Below the pieces are notes generated by a model. It was not told the DNA's origin and did not search any database. It saw nothing but the letters and a program-made list of their open reading frames with translations. Positions 1-8,364 of a stretch of DNA of 64,000 bases are shown here, in pieces (position 1 is the first letter of the stretch; the number at the start of each line of letters is the position of its first letter). A program made the translations under genes and the position numbers. Origin of the DNA: an uncultured Pelagibacteraceae bacterium (GTDB lineage: Bacteria > Pseudomonadota > Alphaproteobacteria > Pelagibacterales > Pelagibacteraceae); assembly GCA_902633185.1 (NCBI GenBank), contig CACPFN010000004.1, forward strand, positions 1 through 64,000, read 5' to 3'.

Positions 1-536
1 TTTCTTAGATCTAACACTAGTCCTATATCAATCCCTTTTTTTGTGAGTCTAGCATCTGCGTTATCAGATCTTAATGATAGTCTATATTCAGCCCTTGATG
101 TAAACATTCTATATGGCTCTGCAACACCTTTTGTTACAAGATCATCTATCATAACTCCTATATAAGCTTCAGACCTATCTAAAATAAATGGTTCTTCTTC
201 TTTAAAGGCTAGTGCAGCATTAGTTCCAGCTATAAGGCCTTGGGCTGCGGCTTCTTCATATCCGGTAGTTCCATTTATCTGGCCAGCTAGGTAAAGATTT
301 TTAATTTTCTTAGTCTCCAAAGTTAAAAAAAGCTCTCTTGGATCTACAAAATCATACTCAATGGCATATCCAGGTCTTAAAATTTTAACATTTTCTAAAC
401 CATTGATTTTACTACATATTTCTTGCTGAATGTCAGCAGGTAAAGATGTCGAAATTCCATTTGGATAAATTGTATGATCATCTAAACCTTCTGGCTCTAA
501 AAAAATTTGATGTCTTTGTTTATCTGCAAATTTTTT
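1..536 (-). CDS. mnmG: MnmG (GidA) tRNA uridine-5-carboxymethylaminomethyl modification enzyme, N-terminus missing, C-terminus off the window
   Basis: MnmG is the FAD enzyme that, with MnmE, modifies U34 of several tRNAs. Reading the minus strand from about 536 downward gives the family's central region: [11 protein letters not shown], then [44 protein letters not shown] and [16 protein letters not shown], leaving the window inside the C-terminal half. Upstream the frame meets a TGA at 561-563, and the family's N-terminal roughly 280 residues, with the FAD-binding glycine motif, are absent. Instead the sequence becomes the start of holA in another frame. The identification is firm; the missing half is discussed as a junction in the findings. 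Confidence 0.93.
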
Positions 537-637
537 TCTATTATTTCGTTTTGCAAACCCTCATTTTTTCCATAGAAAAGAAATATATCATAATCTTTTA
601 TATTTACTTTATTTACCTCATAAGATTTAATAATCAT
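497..637 (-). pseudogene. holA: 5' fragment of holA (DNA polymerase III delta subunit)
   Basis: HolA is the delta subunit of the clamp loader that places the DnaN clamp on DNA. The ATG at 637 overlaps the lptE stop as ATGA, the normal arrangement in leuS-lptE-holA groups. The frame starts [12 protein letters not shown] and continues through [17 protein letters not shown], which resembles the start of delta subunits with its degenerate P-loop region. After about codon 35 the sequence changes to mnmG-like sequence in a different frame, and this frame ends at a TAG at 497-499 after 46 codons. A native delta subunit has over 300 residues, so no working protein is possible here. The assignment rests on only about 35 residues plus position. 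Confidence 0.72.
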
Positions 638-1086
638 TTACTTAAAATTTTGGTCGAGAAAAGTATATCTTGAGCAATAATATTACTTAAGTTCTTTATT
701 AAATTATCCTCATATTGTGAAAGTTCAAATTTATCTTTAATACTTTTGTACTTTATTTGTTTGATAATTACGTCTTCATTAATTTTTTTGTTATTATGGT
801 TTAACCGATATTGTAATTCTACAATCAGTTTAAAAATCGTAGGGTCACCTTTCGTGTCAGATGTTACTATTTCTTTTCTTTTAATGCTTTTGAAATATAA
901 ATTATAACTCTTATCTCCATTTGTATTATTTTTTAAAAAATTTTTAATTGAATTGTTAATACGCGCATCACCTTCTGTATTTATTTTTGCAAACTTAAAA
1001 TTATAATTTTTGTTTAAATAAACTGGCTCGTAAGTACATGATTGTATTAAAACAATCAGAGCTAAAAATTTAAAAATCTTATTCAT
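634..1086 (-). CDS. lptE: LptE, LPS-assembly outer-membrane lipoprotein
   Basis: LptE plugs the LptD barrel that inserts lipopolysaccharide into the outer membrane. The 150-residue product opens with a short lipoprotein signal and a lipobox, LIQSC, with Cys17 as the predicted lipidated residue. The rest is a small mixed alpha/beta protein rich in Lys and Asn, of normal size for the family. Sequence similarity within LptE is low, so position carries weight: it lies between leuS (overlapping by 8 bases) and holA, the order seen in many proteobacteria. Translational coupling to leuS is likely because there is no room for a promoter. Confidence 0.8.
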   Translation of the reverse strand: MNKIFKFLALIVLIQSCTYEPVYLNKNYNFKFAKINTEGDARINNSIKNFLKNNTNGDKSYNLYFKSIKRKEIVTSDTKGDPTIFKLIVELQYRLNHNNKKINEDVIIKQIKYKSIKDKFELSQYEDNLIKNLSNIIAQDILFSTKILSK

Positions 1087-3622
1087 TCAATAAAATATTA
1101 ATTAACTTGTTTTTAATAAATATAACTTTCTCAATTTTCTTATTATCTAAATATTTAAAAGTATTTTTGTCTTTTTTTACATAATCCAATATTTCTCTTT
1201 GTTCTGCATCTTTTTTACTGTTTAGGATAGACCTTTTTTTTCCATTTATTTGAACAACAATGTTTATTATTTCCTCATCTAAAGCAGTTTCATCGTATTT
1301 TGGCCAATAAAAACTACTTTTAAAACCAATATCTTCTAAACATTCATTCGCGAAGTGAGGTATAATTGGCGAAAAGCATAAAAGAATTTTGAGGTAGTTA
1401 TCTCTTAAATTATATAAATTCTTTTCTGATTTTATATAATTAATAAGAAAGTTATATGTTTCATACATATTCGCAATTATTACATTATAATTAAATTTTT
1501 CGAGGTTTGTTGTTATTTTTGAAATCATTTGGTTTACAAATTTTTCAATTTGTTTGTCATTTTGTTCGTTTTCATTATTTAATATTTTATTCTTTATTTC
1601 ATTGTGCAAAATCCAAAGTTTTTGGACAAATTTATATGAAGAAGCCATTCCTTGCTCAGACCATTGGACATCTTTTTCTGGCGGACTGTCTGATAATATG
1701 AATAACCTCACCGCATCAGCACCATAATTTTCTATAATCAATTCTGGGTCAATTACATTTTTTTTTGATTTTGACATAGACTCAGATGGACCTACTTTAA
1801 CTAATTTATTTCTATCCTTTTTTTTAACAATTTTGCCATTTATTTTTTCTATCTCATCTGGGCTTAACCAATTATTTTCTTCATCTTTGTATGTTTCATG
1901 ACAAACCATACCTTGTGTAAATAAACTTTGAAATGGTTCTTTTATTTCAAAATTTTTATTTTTATAATCTATCGCTCTCATAAAAAAACGAGAATATAAT
2001 AAATGCAAAATTGCATGTTCTACACCTCCTATGTATTGATCAACAGGCATCCAATAATCTATATCCTCTTTATTAAAACCATAATTTTTTTCATTAGGAG
2101 AACAAAACCTTAAATAATACCATGATGAACATACAAAAGTATCTAAAGTATCAGTTTCTCTTGTCATTTTTTTTCCATTGATAGTTATTTTTTTCCAATT
2201 TTTTTGACTATCTAAAGGATTTCCTTTTACTTTAAGATCTATATCTTCAGGAAGTTTAACCGGTAACATTGATTTTGGTATTGGGTGAACTTTACCATCT
2301 TCATCATAAGCTACCGGTATAGGACATCCCCAATACCTTTGACGTGATACACCCCAATCTTTCAATCTAAAATTTATTTGTTTTTTACCTAATTTTTTTT
2401 TTTCTAATATTTTAATTGTTTCCAATACAGAATTTACTGGTGCCTCTAAGCCATTTAAAAATTCAGAGTTTATTAATACCCCTGGACCAGCATATGCTTC
2501 CTCTGAGACTTTGAAATTTTCATCTTTGTCAAAAGGCTTTACAACTGTTTTGATATCTAAGTTATATTTTTTTGCAAAATCAAAATCTCTTTGATCATGA
2601 GCCGGACATCCAAATACTGCTCCGAAACCATAGTCCATTAAAACAAAATTTGCGAAATAAACAGGCACTTTTTGTGATGGGTCCAAAGGATTTATTGCTT
2701 CTAAATTTGTTTTAAAACCAATTTTCTCACCAACAGCTATCGCTTCTTCTGTTGTTCCTGTTTTAGAACAGTCATTTTTAAATTTTTGGAAATTTTTATT
2801 ATCAATAAAATATTTAGATAATTCATGATCTACTGAAAGTGCTAGAAAAGAAAAACCAAATAATGTATCAGGTCTAGTTGTAAAGCATCTAATTTTCTTA
2901 ACCGGCAAATCCCCTTCGATTTTAAATTCAATTTCACACCCAAAAGACTTTCCAATCCAATTTTTTTGCATGGTTTTAACTTTATTTGGCCAACTCTCTA
3001 AACTCTCAAGACCATCTAATAGATCTTGTGAAAACTTAGATATATTGAAAAACCATTGACTCAACTTTTTTCTTTCAACAGATGCACCTGATCTCCAGCC
3101 TTTTCCATCTATTACTTGTTCATTAGCAAGAACGGTTTCATCTATTGGGTCCCAATTTACATAATTCTCTTTTCTATAAACTAATTTTTTTTCTAATAAT
3201 TCTAAGAAAAAATTTTGTTGATGTTTGTAATAATCCTCAGAGCAAGTCGATATTTCTCTGCTCCAATCTATAGATAATCCTAGTTTCTTTAGTTGGTTTT
3301 TCATTGTTTCTATGTTTTTATTTGTCCAATCTTTTGGATCTAAATTATTATCACGAGCTGCATTTTCTGCTGGCATCCCAAAGGCATCCCAACCCATAGG
3401 ATGGAGCACATTAAATCCTTTTAAAGATTTGTATCTAGATAAAACATCACCTATCGTATAATTTCTAACATGACCCATATGAATTTTTCCGGACGGATAA
3501 GGAAACATTTCTAAGCAATAAAATTTTTTTTTACTTTTATCTATTGTCGTCAAAAAAGAATTATTATCCAACCAAAATTTTTGCCATTTTTCTTCAACTT
3601 TTTTGAAATTATATCTTTCCAT
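1079..3622 (-). CDS. leuS: Leucyl-tRNA synthetase
   Basis: This class I synthetase charges tRNA-Leu in the cytoplasm. The 847-residue product is close to the usual 860. The HIGH motif appears as HMGH at residues 48-51, after FPYPSGKI, and the KMSKS loop as SMSKS near residue 614. Between them lies the CP1 editing insert, including [11 protein letters not shown], and a second catalytic segment with RYWGCPIPV. The C-terminus has the anticodon-binding helical bundle and a small terminal domain. It is the first gene of a leuS-lptE-holA unit. Twelve bases separate it from the upstream lipoprotein gene, so it may be co-transcribed with it. Confidence 0.98.
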   Translation of the reverse strand: MERYNFKKVEEKWQKFWLDNNSFLTTIDKSKKKFYCLEMFPYPSGKIHMGHVRNYTIGDVLSRYKSLKGFNVLHPMGWDAFGMPAENAARDNNLDPKDWTNKNIETMKNQLKKLGLSIDWSREISTCSEDYYKHQQNFFLELLEKKLVYRKENYVNWDPIDETVLANEQVIDGKGWRSGASVERKKLSQWFFNISKFSQDLLDGLESLESWPNKVKTMQKNWIGKSFGCEIEFKIEGDLPVKKIRCFTTRPDTLFGFSFLALSVDHELSKYFIDNKNFQKFKNDCSKTGTTEEAIAVGEKIGFKTNLEAINPLDPSQKVPVYFANFVLMDYGFGAVFGCPAHDQRDFDFAKKYNLDIKTVVKPFDKDENFKVSEEAYAGPGVLINSEFLNGLEAPVNSVLETIKILEKKKLGKKQINFRLKDWGVSRQRYWGCPIPVAYDEDGKVHPIPKSMLPVKLPEDIDLKVKGNPLDSQKNWKKITINGKKMTRETDTLDTFVCSSWYYLRFCSPNEKNYGFNKEDIDYWMPVDQYIGGVEHAILHLLYSRFFMRAIDYKNKNFEIKEPFQSLFTQGMVCHETYKDEENNWLSPDEIEKINGKIVKKKDRNKLVKVGPSESMSKSKKNVIDPELIIENYGADAVRLFILSDSPPEKDVQWSEQGMASSYKFVQKLWILHNEIKNKILNNENEQNDKQIEKFVNQMISKITTNLEKFNYNVIIANMYETYNFLINYIKSEKNLYNLRDNYLKILLCFSPIIPHFANECLEDIGFKSSFYWPKYDETALDEEIINIVVQINGKKRSILNSKKDAEQREILDYVKKDKNTFKYLDNKKIEKVIFIKNKLINILLNE

Positions 3623-3633
3623 TTTAGAGGAAA

Positions 3634-4188
3634 TTATTGATCAGTTCTTAAAGCTTCGTTTTTATATTTCGGATTTTTTTTCTTAATCTTATTTTCTTTT
3701 TCATAAAAAGCTGCTTTAGTTAAAATTTTCTTTGTTAACTCATTAGCCAAATCACTCGATCTATCTGAAACTTTACAATTATTTTGCATTGAACATTTTT
3801 TATAAAAAACTTTTACGGCTAAAGCATCAGCTCTGATTTCATTTGTTAAAAATCTTACAGAAATTTTAACAGACTCATCATCTGATGAACCATCACTATA
3901 CCAATCTGTAACAATAATCCCACCACTATAGTTTGCAAGTGCCAAAGGCATAAAATCTAATGTGTCTAATGATGCTCTCCACAATTCATTTGAGCTGGCA
4001 AAATCAAAATCTCCTATATTTTTTTTATTACTACCCATTAGAGTAAAACCTTTTCCTTGTTCAATGTTTTGTCTGATCCTGTCTTTAGCATTAGGTGGAA
4101 TTTTTCTTGCATCTGCACCAGGTACTTTTCCATTACATGAAGCTATTAAAAAAAAAACTAGTAAAAGACCAATTACACGTTTGCTCAT
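3634..4188 (-). CDS. DUF3576 family lipoprotein
   Basis: A 184-residue protein with a lipoprotein signal; the lipobox is LIASC, with Cys18 the predicted lipid attachment site. The mature part matches what I know of the DUF3576 family of alphaproteobacteria: a conserved stretch around [16 protein letters not shown] and GGIIVTDWY, then [15 protein letters not shown]. The family's molecular role is not known to me; periplasmic or outer-membrane location follows from the signal. It precedes leuS in the same direction, an arrangement common in this group, and is divergent from the porin gene across a 222-base gap. Confidence 0.85.
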   Translation of the reverse strand: MSKRVIGLLLVFFLIASCNGKVPGADARKIPPNAKDRIRQNIEQGKGFTLMGSNKKNIGDFDFASSNELWRASLDTLDFMPLALANYSGGIIVTDWYSDGSSDDESVKISVRFLTNEIRADALAVKVFYKKCSMQNNCKVSDRSSDLANELTKKILTKAAFYEKENKIKKKNPKYKNEALRTDQ

Positions 4189-4287
4189 AATTATTTATTT
4201 TAAAATTTAGATTTTTAAATTATTTACAAAATTTTAATATTAATATCTAATTTTTAAAAAAACGTTTATTTTATTGGATTTTTTATG

Positions 4288-4329
4288 TTGTAAATATGTA
4301 ACACTTTAATATAAAATTACTATTATAAT
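4288..4329 (+). promoter_or_regulatory. Candidate porin promoter region
   Basis: In the 222-base gap between the DUF3576 gene and the porin, TTGTAA (4288-4293) and TATAAA (4310-4315) are spaced by 16 bases. A second perfect TATAAT lies at 4324-4329 without a good upstream hexamer. Either would give a leader of roughly 75-90 bases ending in a strong ribosome binding site, AAAGGAG, at about 4396-4402. The leader holds a T-run/A-run element (about 4352-4368). Assignment is by pattern only. Confidence 0.45.
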
Positions 4330-4410
4330 GTAAAGCTGGAAGTTTTTCTGGGGTTTTTTGGTAAAAAAGCACTGTTTAATATTAAACTAATAATTAAAGG
4401 AGTACTTAAT

Positions 4411-5355
4411 ATGAACAATATCAAAAAAATAGGGTTAACAGCTCTTGCTGGTTCCCTAGTTGCTGGTTCAGTATCTGCAGCGACAATGTCAGTGTCAGGT
4501 TCAGCTGGTATGTCTTACACAGGTGGTGATTCTAAAGCAGTAGCAGGTCAAGGTTGGACAATGGGTGACTCAATTACATTCTCTGCTTCAGGTGATGTAA
4601 ATGACATCGGTGTAACACTAACTATGGAATTAGATGGTGATGACGCAGATGGAACTAATAAATTTGACAACCAATCAATCGCTTTCGATTTAGGTGATGC
4701 TGGAACATTAACTTTCCATGGTCACGGTGGAAGCTCAGCTCTTGGTGCAAAAGACGACGTAATGCCAACAGCTAACGAAGAGCCATGGGATATCTTACCA
4801 GGTGCAGAAGCTGAACTAGTAGGCGGTGCAGGTGGTAACAACATGTTTGCTTACTCGTACGCACATGAGTCAGGTGTAACAGGTACAATAACATACGTTA
4901 ACGCTGCTGATGCAGTTACTGATGTTTCATCTACTTCATACGGTGTAGAATTTACTGGAATGGAAGGTTTAACGTTAGGTTATGCACAACAGGATGTTGA
5001 GGTAACTACTAATACTAAGAGCGATGAAAGCACAATGTATGCTAAGTATGCAATTGGTGGTTTCACAGTAGGTATACAGATGTCAGAGAAAGACAGCGAG
5101 TCTGGAACTGATTATGAAACTACTGGTATTGGTATCTCATACCAAGTAAATGATGACTTAGCTGTATCTTATGGTTCTCATGAGATCGAAGCAGTTGGTT
5201 CTGGAAATCCAGACCAAGAAACTGCTGCAATAAGTTTCTCATATACAATGGGATCTTTAGGTATAGTTGGAACAGTTCATGATGGTGATAACATCGCTAA
5301 CGATTCAACTGACAGCAGAGAAAAATATAGCTTAGGATTATCATTTAACTTCTAA
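4411..5355 (+). CDS. Outer-membrane porin (gram-negative porin type)
   Basis: A 314-residue beta-barrel protein that should form the main diffusion channel of the outer membrane. Residues 1-23 are a clear signal peptide ending VSA before the mature chain. The mature chain is Gly-, Ser-, Thr- and Asp-rich, with alternating polar and apolar residues typical of membrane beta strands, is acidic, and ends SLGLSFNF with a terminal Phe, the signal for BAM assembly. Its composition is richer in GC than its neighbours and it has a strong Shine-Dalgarno site, both consistent with high expression. It stands alone, followed at once by a strong terminator. Confidence 0.9.
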   Translation: MNNIKKIGLTALAGSLVAGSVSAATMSVSGSAGMSYTGGDSKAVAGQGWTMGDSITFSASGDVNDIGVTLTMELDGDDADGTNKFDNQSIAFDLGDAGTLTFHGHGGSSALGAKDDVMPTANEEPWDILPGAEAELVGGAGGNNMFAYSYAHESGVTGTITYVNAADAVTDVSSTSYGVEFTGMEGLTLGYAQQDVEVTTNTKSDESTMYAKYAIGGFTVGIQMSEKDSESGTDYETTGIGISYQVNDDLAVSYGSHEIEAVGSGNPDQETAAISFSYTMGSLGIVGTVHDGDNIANDSTDSREKYSLGLSFNF

Positions 5356-5929
5356 GTTTAGATAATTTTTTTGAAAAAGGCCCTTGAAATAGGGCCTTTT
5401 TTTTTTCAAAGTAACTTATTCCGCTAAATCCATCACACTTTAAGATTCTTAGTTTTTTTAAATTTAGTTTTGAAATTCCTCCCAATGCAATTATTTTTTT
5501 CTTAGTTAAATGAGCCTTAATATTAAATTTATTTATTCCTAAATAATTTTTATTTTTTTTAAATAAAGAAGACAAAAATATTGACTTAACTCGCTGTTGT
5601 TCTTTAATTCGGATTTCTTTTAGATTGTGAGCTGACCCTATTAACTCAAATTCTCTTTTAAATTTATATGATAGATGCTGAAAATTTTTATTAAAAGAAG
5701 GTATATATGCACCATTCAAATCTAATTTTATTGAAAGTTTGATGTTGTTTGATAAATAAAATTTTACACCTTTATTTTTACAATAATTTTTTATTTTTAT
5801 AATTTCTTTTAAATGATTTTTTTTTTTGTAATTTCTAAAAATTAAAGCTGTATTATTGTCTAAATTATCAATATTATTTTTTTTAAACTTGTTTATAAAA
5901 TAGTACTTTTTTAAATTAAAATTATGCAT
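5345..5929 (-). CDS. Thiamine-phosphate-synthase-like (ThiE/TenI fold) protein
   Basis: A 194-residue protein whose C-terminal part shows the phosphate-binding end of the ThiE/TenI barrel: KIIALGGISKLNLKKL and CDGFSGISYF correspond to the family's ALGGI and GA-GVA segments. The middle retains IGSAHNLKEI, where ThiE has a glycine-serine loop. The N-terminal half is diverged, and I cannot confirm the catalytic residues that bind the pyrimidine pyrophosphate, so it may be a TenI-like or repurposed relative. The reading frame runs through the porin terminator and overlaps the porin stop by 11 bases. Its ATG shares the palindrome ATGCAT with the divergent yggS start. Confidence 0.62.
   Translation of the reverse strand: MHNFNLKKYYFINKFKKNNIDNLDNNTALIFRNYKKKNHLKEIIKIKNYCKNKGVKFYLSNNIKLSIKLDLNGAYIPSFNKNFQHLSYKFKREFELIGSAHNLKEIRIKEQQRVKSIFLSSLFKKNKNYLGINKFNIKAHLTKKKIIALGGISKLNLKKLRILKCDGFSGISYFEKKKALFQGPFSKKLSKLRS
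5374..5406 (+). terminator. Rho-independent terminator of the porin gene
   Basis: Arms AAAAAGGCCCT (5374-5384) and AGGGCCTTTTT (5391-5401) enclose a six-base loop, followed by an uninterrupted T-run to 5406. It starts 19 bases after the porin stop codon. Because the left side carries five A residues it may also act weakly on the opposite strand. The whole element lies inside the 3' end of the convergent ThiE-like gene. Confidence 0.93.
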
Positions 5930-6592
5930 GATACTGTAAAAAATTTACTTAATATTCAATCAAAAGTTAAGCAAAATCTTGAAATAAACAATTTAGAGGA
6001 GGAGCCAAACATAATTGCAGTATCTAAAACTTTTAATTTAGATCATATAAGTCATTTAATAAATCATGGTCATTTACATTATGGAGAAAATAAAGTTCAG
6101 GAAGCACTTGAAAAATGGTCAGAAATAAAAAAACAAAAAAGTAACATACAATTGCATCTAATTGGTAAATTACAAACTAACAAAGTTAAATCCGCAGTGA
6201 AATTATTTGATTATATTCACTCGTTAGATAATGAAAAGCTAGCAAAAAAAATTTCATTGTCACAAAAAATTGAAAATAAAAATTTAAAAATTTTTATCCA
6301 AGTGAATATTGGAGAAGAAAATCAGAAGTCTGGAATACATATTTCTAAGTTAAACAGCTTTTATACTTTTTGCAAAGATCTAAATTTAAATGTGATAGGA
6401 TTGATGTGTATTCCTCCAATGGATGGAGATGCCAATATTTACTTTCAAAAAATGCAAGTATTAAAAAAACAATACAATTTTAAAGATTTAAGTATGGGTA
6501 TGTCTTCTGATTATTTAGATGCATTAAAATACAATGCATCTTTTTTAAGAATAGGATCTAGTATTTTTGGAAATAGAATTAGAGAATCTTAA
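5924..6592 (+). CDS. yggS: YggS/PROSC-type pyridoxal-phosphate homeostasis protein
   Basis: A 222-residue single-domain protein with the alanine-racemase-like barrel that carries PLP and helps balance vitamin B6 and amino-acid pools. The PLP lysine is Lys35 in AVSKTF; the following HYGENKVQEAL, HLIGKLQTNK and SMGMSSDYLDAL are hallmarks of the family, the last binding the cofactor phosphate, and the protein closes with the LRIGSSIFG segment. Start and length are as expected. The start codon overlaps that of the divergent ThiE-like gene; the 3' end overlaps the convergent YkuD-domain gene by 14 bases. Confidence 0.95.
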   Translation: MHDTVKNLLNIQSKVKQNLEINNLEEEPNIIAVSKTFNLDHISHLINHGHLHYGENKVQEALEKWSEIKKQKSNIQLHLIGKLQTNKVKSAVKLFDYIHSLDNEKLAKKISLSQKIENKNLKIFIQVNIGEENQKSGIHISKLNSFYTFCKDLNLNVIGLMCIPPMDGDANIYFQKMQVLKKQYNFKDLSMGMSSDYLDALKYNASFLRIGSSIFGNRIRES

Positions 6593-7070
6593 TTTTAGTA
6601 TTTTTATTAATTAACTTAGCTAAAATTAAAAAATCTTTTTTTGATAATGCAATACAACCATTTGTTGGCTGATAATTTTTCGTTAAATGAATAAATATTG
6701 CGCTTCCTTTTCGAGGCTTTGGTTTATTCCAATTATATTTTATTGGAATAAGATAGTCATATTTATAATCATTCCTAAATAATTTTTCATATCTAAATTT
6801 ACTATTTCTATTTGTTTTTTTATTATAGTATTTACTATTGATATCATCACACCATTTCATATCTTTTTTAATTTCAACACATTTTATATCAGAGACTGGT
6901 TTAAGAACTTTATCTTTCCTAAAATATATATTTTCTAAGGAATAAATACCAATTGGAGTTTTTTTATCCCCTTCAATTTTATTTTTTGCAAACCCGTTTT
7001 TTCCAACACAACATTTAAATATAAAGTCATCAAATAAAAGTGTATGTTTATTTTTTATAATAATTGTCAT
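6579..7070 (-). CDS. L,D-transpeptidase (YkuD) domain protein without signal peptide
   Basis: A 163-residue protein with the YkuD catalytic signature near its end: His128 in IFIHLTKNYQPTNGC followed by Cys139 in NGCIALS. Such domains make or remodel peptidoglycan cross-links using an active-site cysteine. The N-terminal half contains KNGFAKNKIEGDKKTPIGIY, the usual glycine- and TP-rich strand preceding the active site. I see no signal peptide, so export is unexplained; alphaproteobacterial relatives of this short type often lack one. It is divergent from a winged-helix regulator with only 13 bases between the starts. Confidence 0.88.
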   Translation of the reverse strand: MTIIIKNKHTLLFDDFIFKCCVGKNGFAKNKIEGDKKTPIGIYSLENIYFRKDKVLKPVSDIKCVEIKKDMKWCDDINSKYYNKKTNRNSKFRYEKLFRNDYKYDYLIPIKYNWNKPKPRKGSAIFIHLTKNYQPTNGCIALSKKDFLILAKLINKNTKIKIL

Positions 7071-7083
7071 ATTTTAATTATTT

Positions 7084-7641
7084 ATGAGTAAACAATATTT
7101 ATTAATTTATAATTTTCCAGCTTTATATGAAATACTAAATGAATTAAAAAATAATTTGAGTTTCGGTATAAAAACAATCATTGATACAAAAGATTTTAAA
7201 AATAATATTAATGCAATAGATCTTATAATTTCTAACCAAAATTTAAATTTAGATAATCAAGTGAAAATAGATAAGTTCCCTATCGAATATGGAAAACTAG
7301 TTGATATTTTAAACATTGCATTCTTAAAAAAGAAAATAGAATTTAAAAAAAATGTTAAAATTGGAAAATTTGTAATCAATTACAATTCAAGAAAATTGTA
7401 TAAAAACAATAATTTTATCAATTTGACAGAAAAGGAAACCACTATTATTAATTTTCTAAACGATTCAGCAAAACCAGTTACCATAGATGATCTCCAAAAA
7501 AAAGTTTGGGGCCATAAGTCAGAATTAGAAACTCATACTGTAGAAACTCATGTTTACAGACTTAGAAAAAAAATATTCAATAATTTTAAAGAAAAAAATT
7601 TTATTAAAAGTTACAAGAATGGTTATTTAATTGTCTCTTAA
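7084..7641 (+). CDS. OmpR/PhoB-type winged-helix regulator with degenerate receiver domain
   Basis: The 185-residue protein has a C-terminal DNA-binding winged helix (residues about 95-185): NLTEKETTIINFL, DDLQKKVWG, HTVETHVYRLRKKI and SYKNGYLIV match the Trans_reg_C domain well. The N-terminal part has the size and strand pattern of a shortened receiver domain, but where the phosphoacceptor Asp is expected I read IDLIISNQN, with no obvious acidic pocket, so control by phosphorylation is doubtful. It may be an orphan regulator of the adjacent L,D-transpeptidase gene; that is inference from position. Confidence 0.82.
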   Translation: MSKQYLLIYNFPALYEILNELKNNLSFGIKTIIDTKDFKNNINAIDLIISNQNLNLDNQVKIDKFPIEYGKLVDILNIAFLKKKIEFKKNVKIGKFVINYNSRKLYKNNNFINLTEKETTIINFLNDSAKPVTIDDLQKKVWGHKSELETHTVETHVYRLRKKIFNNFKEKNFIKSYKNGYLIVS

Positions 7642-7642
7642 T

Positions 7643-7756
7643 ATGATTATGAAAAAAAAAAATTTCATTGCAAAGGATCTGTATTCTAAAAAATATAAGC
7701 CTAGAGTTATTAAGCCAAAAAAAGGAAAAGGTAGTTTCGTAAGAAAAAAAAAATAA
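7643..7756 (+). CDS. ArfA-like ribosome-rescue mini-protein
   Basis: A 37-residue very basic peptide starting at 7643 (a second Met is codon 3) and ending one base before the stop of the convergent gene. Its core, LYSKKYKPRVIKPKKGKGS then FVRKKK, resembles the ArfA family signature: a leucine/phenylalanine-arginine-x-arginine-valine segment followed by KKGKGSY-R-K. ArfA recruits release factor 2 to ribosomes stalled on mRNAs lacking a stop codon. The protein is shorter than E. coli ArfA (72 residues) and has no hydrophobic tail, which in E. coli is removed anyway. It follows the regulator gene by one base after its stop. The small size makes the call moderately confident. Confidence 0.68.
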   Translation: MIMKKKNFIAKDLYSKKYKPRVIKPKKGKGSFVRKKK

Positions 7757-8362
7757 TTATCTTAGAATATCAATATTAAAACTTATCACTATCCTATCCT
7801 CATCTGATAAATTGATACCAACCGAATGAGGAAGATAAGCTGGAAAGAGTAATAAGTCTCCTTCTACTGGTTGAATTTGTGCAATATTCATATTTAATTC
7901 TGTTTTTTTATCGCTTAAAGGTATTCTTTCTCTTGCAATCTGATTTGGATTAGAAACTCTAAATGATCCACAATTTTGTGGAGCTTTAACATAATAAGCT
8001 GCACTTAAATAATTGTTAGGATGTGTGTGTTCTAAATTAAAGTTATTTTTTTTGTTAATTATTGCCCACATCTCTGTTAAGTTAACTTTGCCAGGTGCGT
8101 AATGCCATCCATACTCTTTAAATACGTCAGCAACATATTTTTGTATATCTGTAAAAAATTTAAATGGGGCTTTTTCTTTATCTTTTAAATCAAATGGTTT
8201 TGAATGCCAACCACCTTGGTTTGATCTTGCCAATCCCTTTTTATCAACTTCGTATAATTCATAAATATATTTTGATAAATTTTGATTATGCTCTTTGTGG
8301 TTATCTAATTTATATTGAAAAATTGGTAGAGGAAAAAACTTAAGTATTCTTTTTTCATTCAT
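7757..8362 (-). CDS. Putative 2-oxoglutarate/Fe(II)-dependent oxygenase (TIGR02466-like)
   Basis: A 201-residue protein of the short 2OG-Fe(II) oxygenase family common in marine bacteria and phages. The iron-binding facial triad is likely in LEHTHPNNYLSAAYYV (first His) and FPAYLPHSVGIN (second His), and the Arg of DRIVISFNI would bind 2-oxoglutarate. A typical N-terminal segment, FFPLPIFQYKL, and a GGWHSKPFDL motif are present. The substrate is unknown. It lies three bases downstream of the PfkB kinase gene and is probably transcribed with it. Confidence 0.85.
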   Translation of the reverse strand: MNEKRILKFFPLPIFQYKLDNHKEHNQNLSKYIYELYEVDKKGLARSNQGGWHSKPFDLKDKEKAPFKFFTDIQKYVADVFKEYGWHYAPGKVNLTEMWAIINKKNNFNLEHTHPNNYLSAAYYVKAPQNCGSFRVSNPNQIARERIPLSDKKTELNMNIAQIQPVEGDLLLFPAYLPHSVGINLSDEDRIVISFNIDILR

Positions 8363-8364
8363 AA

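Noticed and set aside
446-673. 75-residue plus-strand frame across the mnmG/holA/lptE region
   Set aside because: It is antisense to recognisable mnmG and holA sequence, and its low-complexity hydrophobic product matches nothing; a shadow frame.
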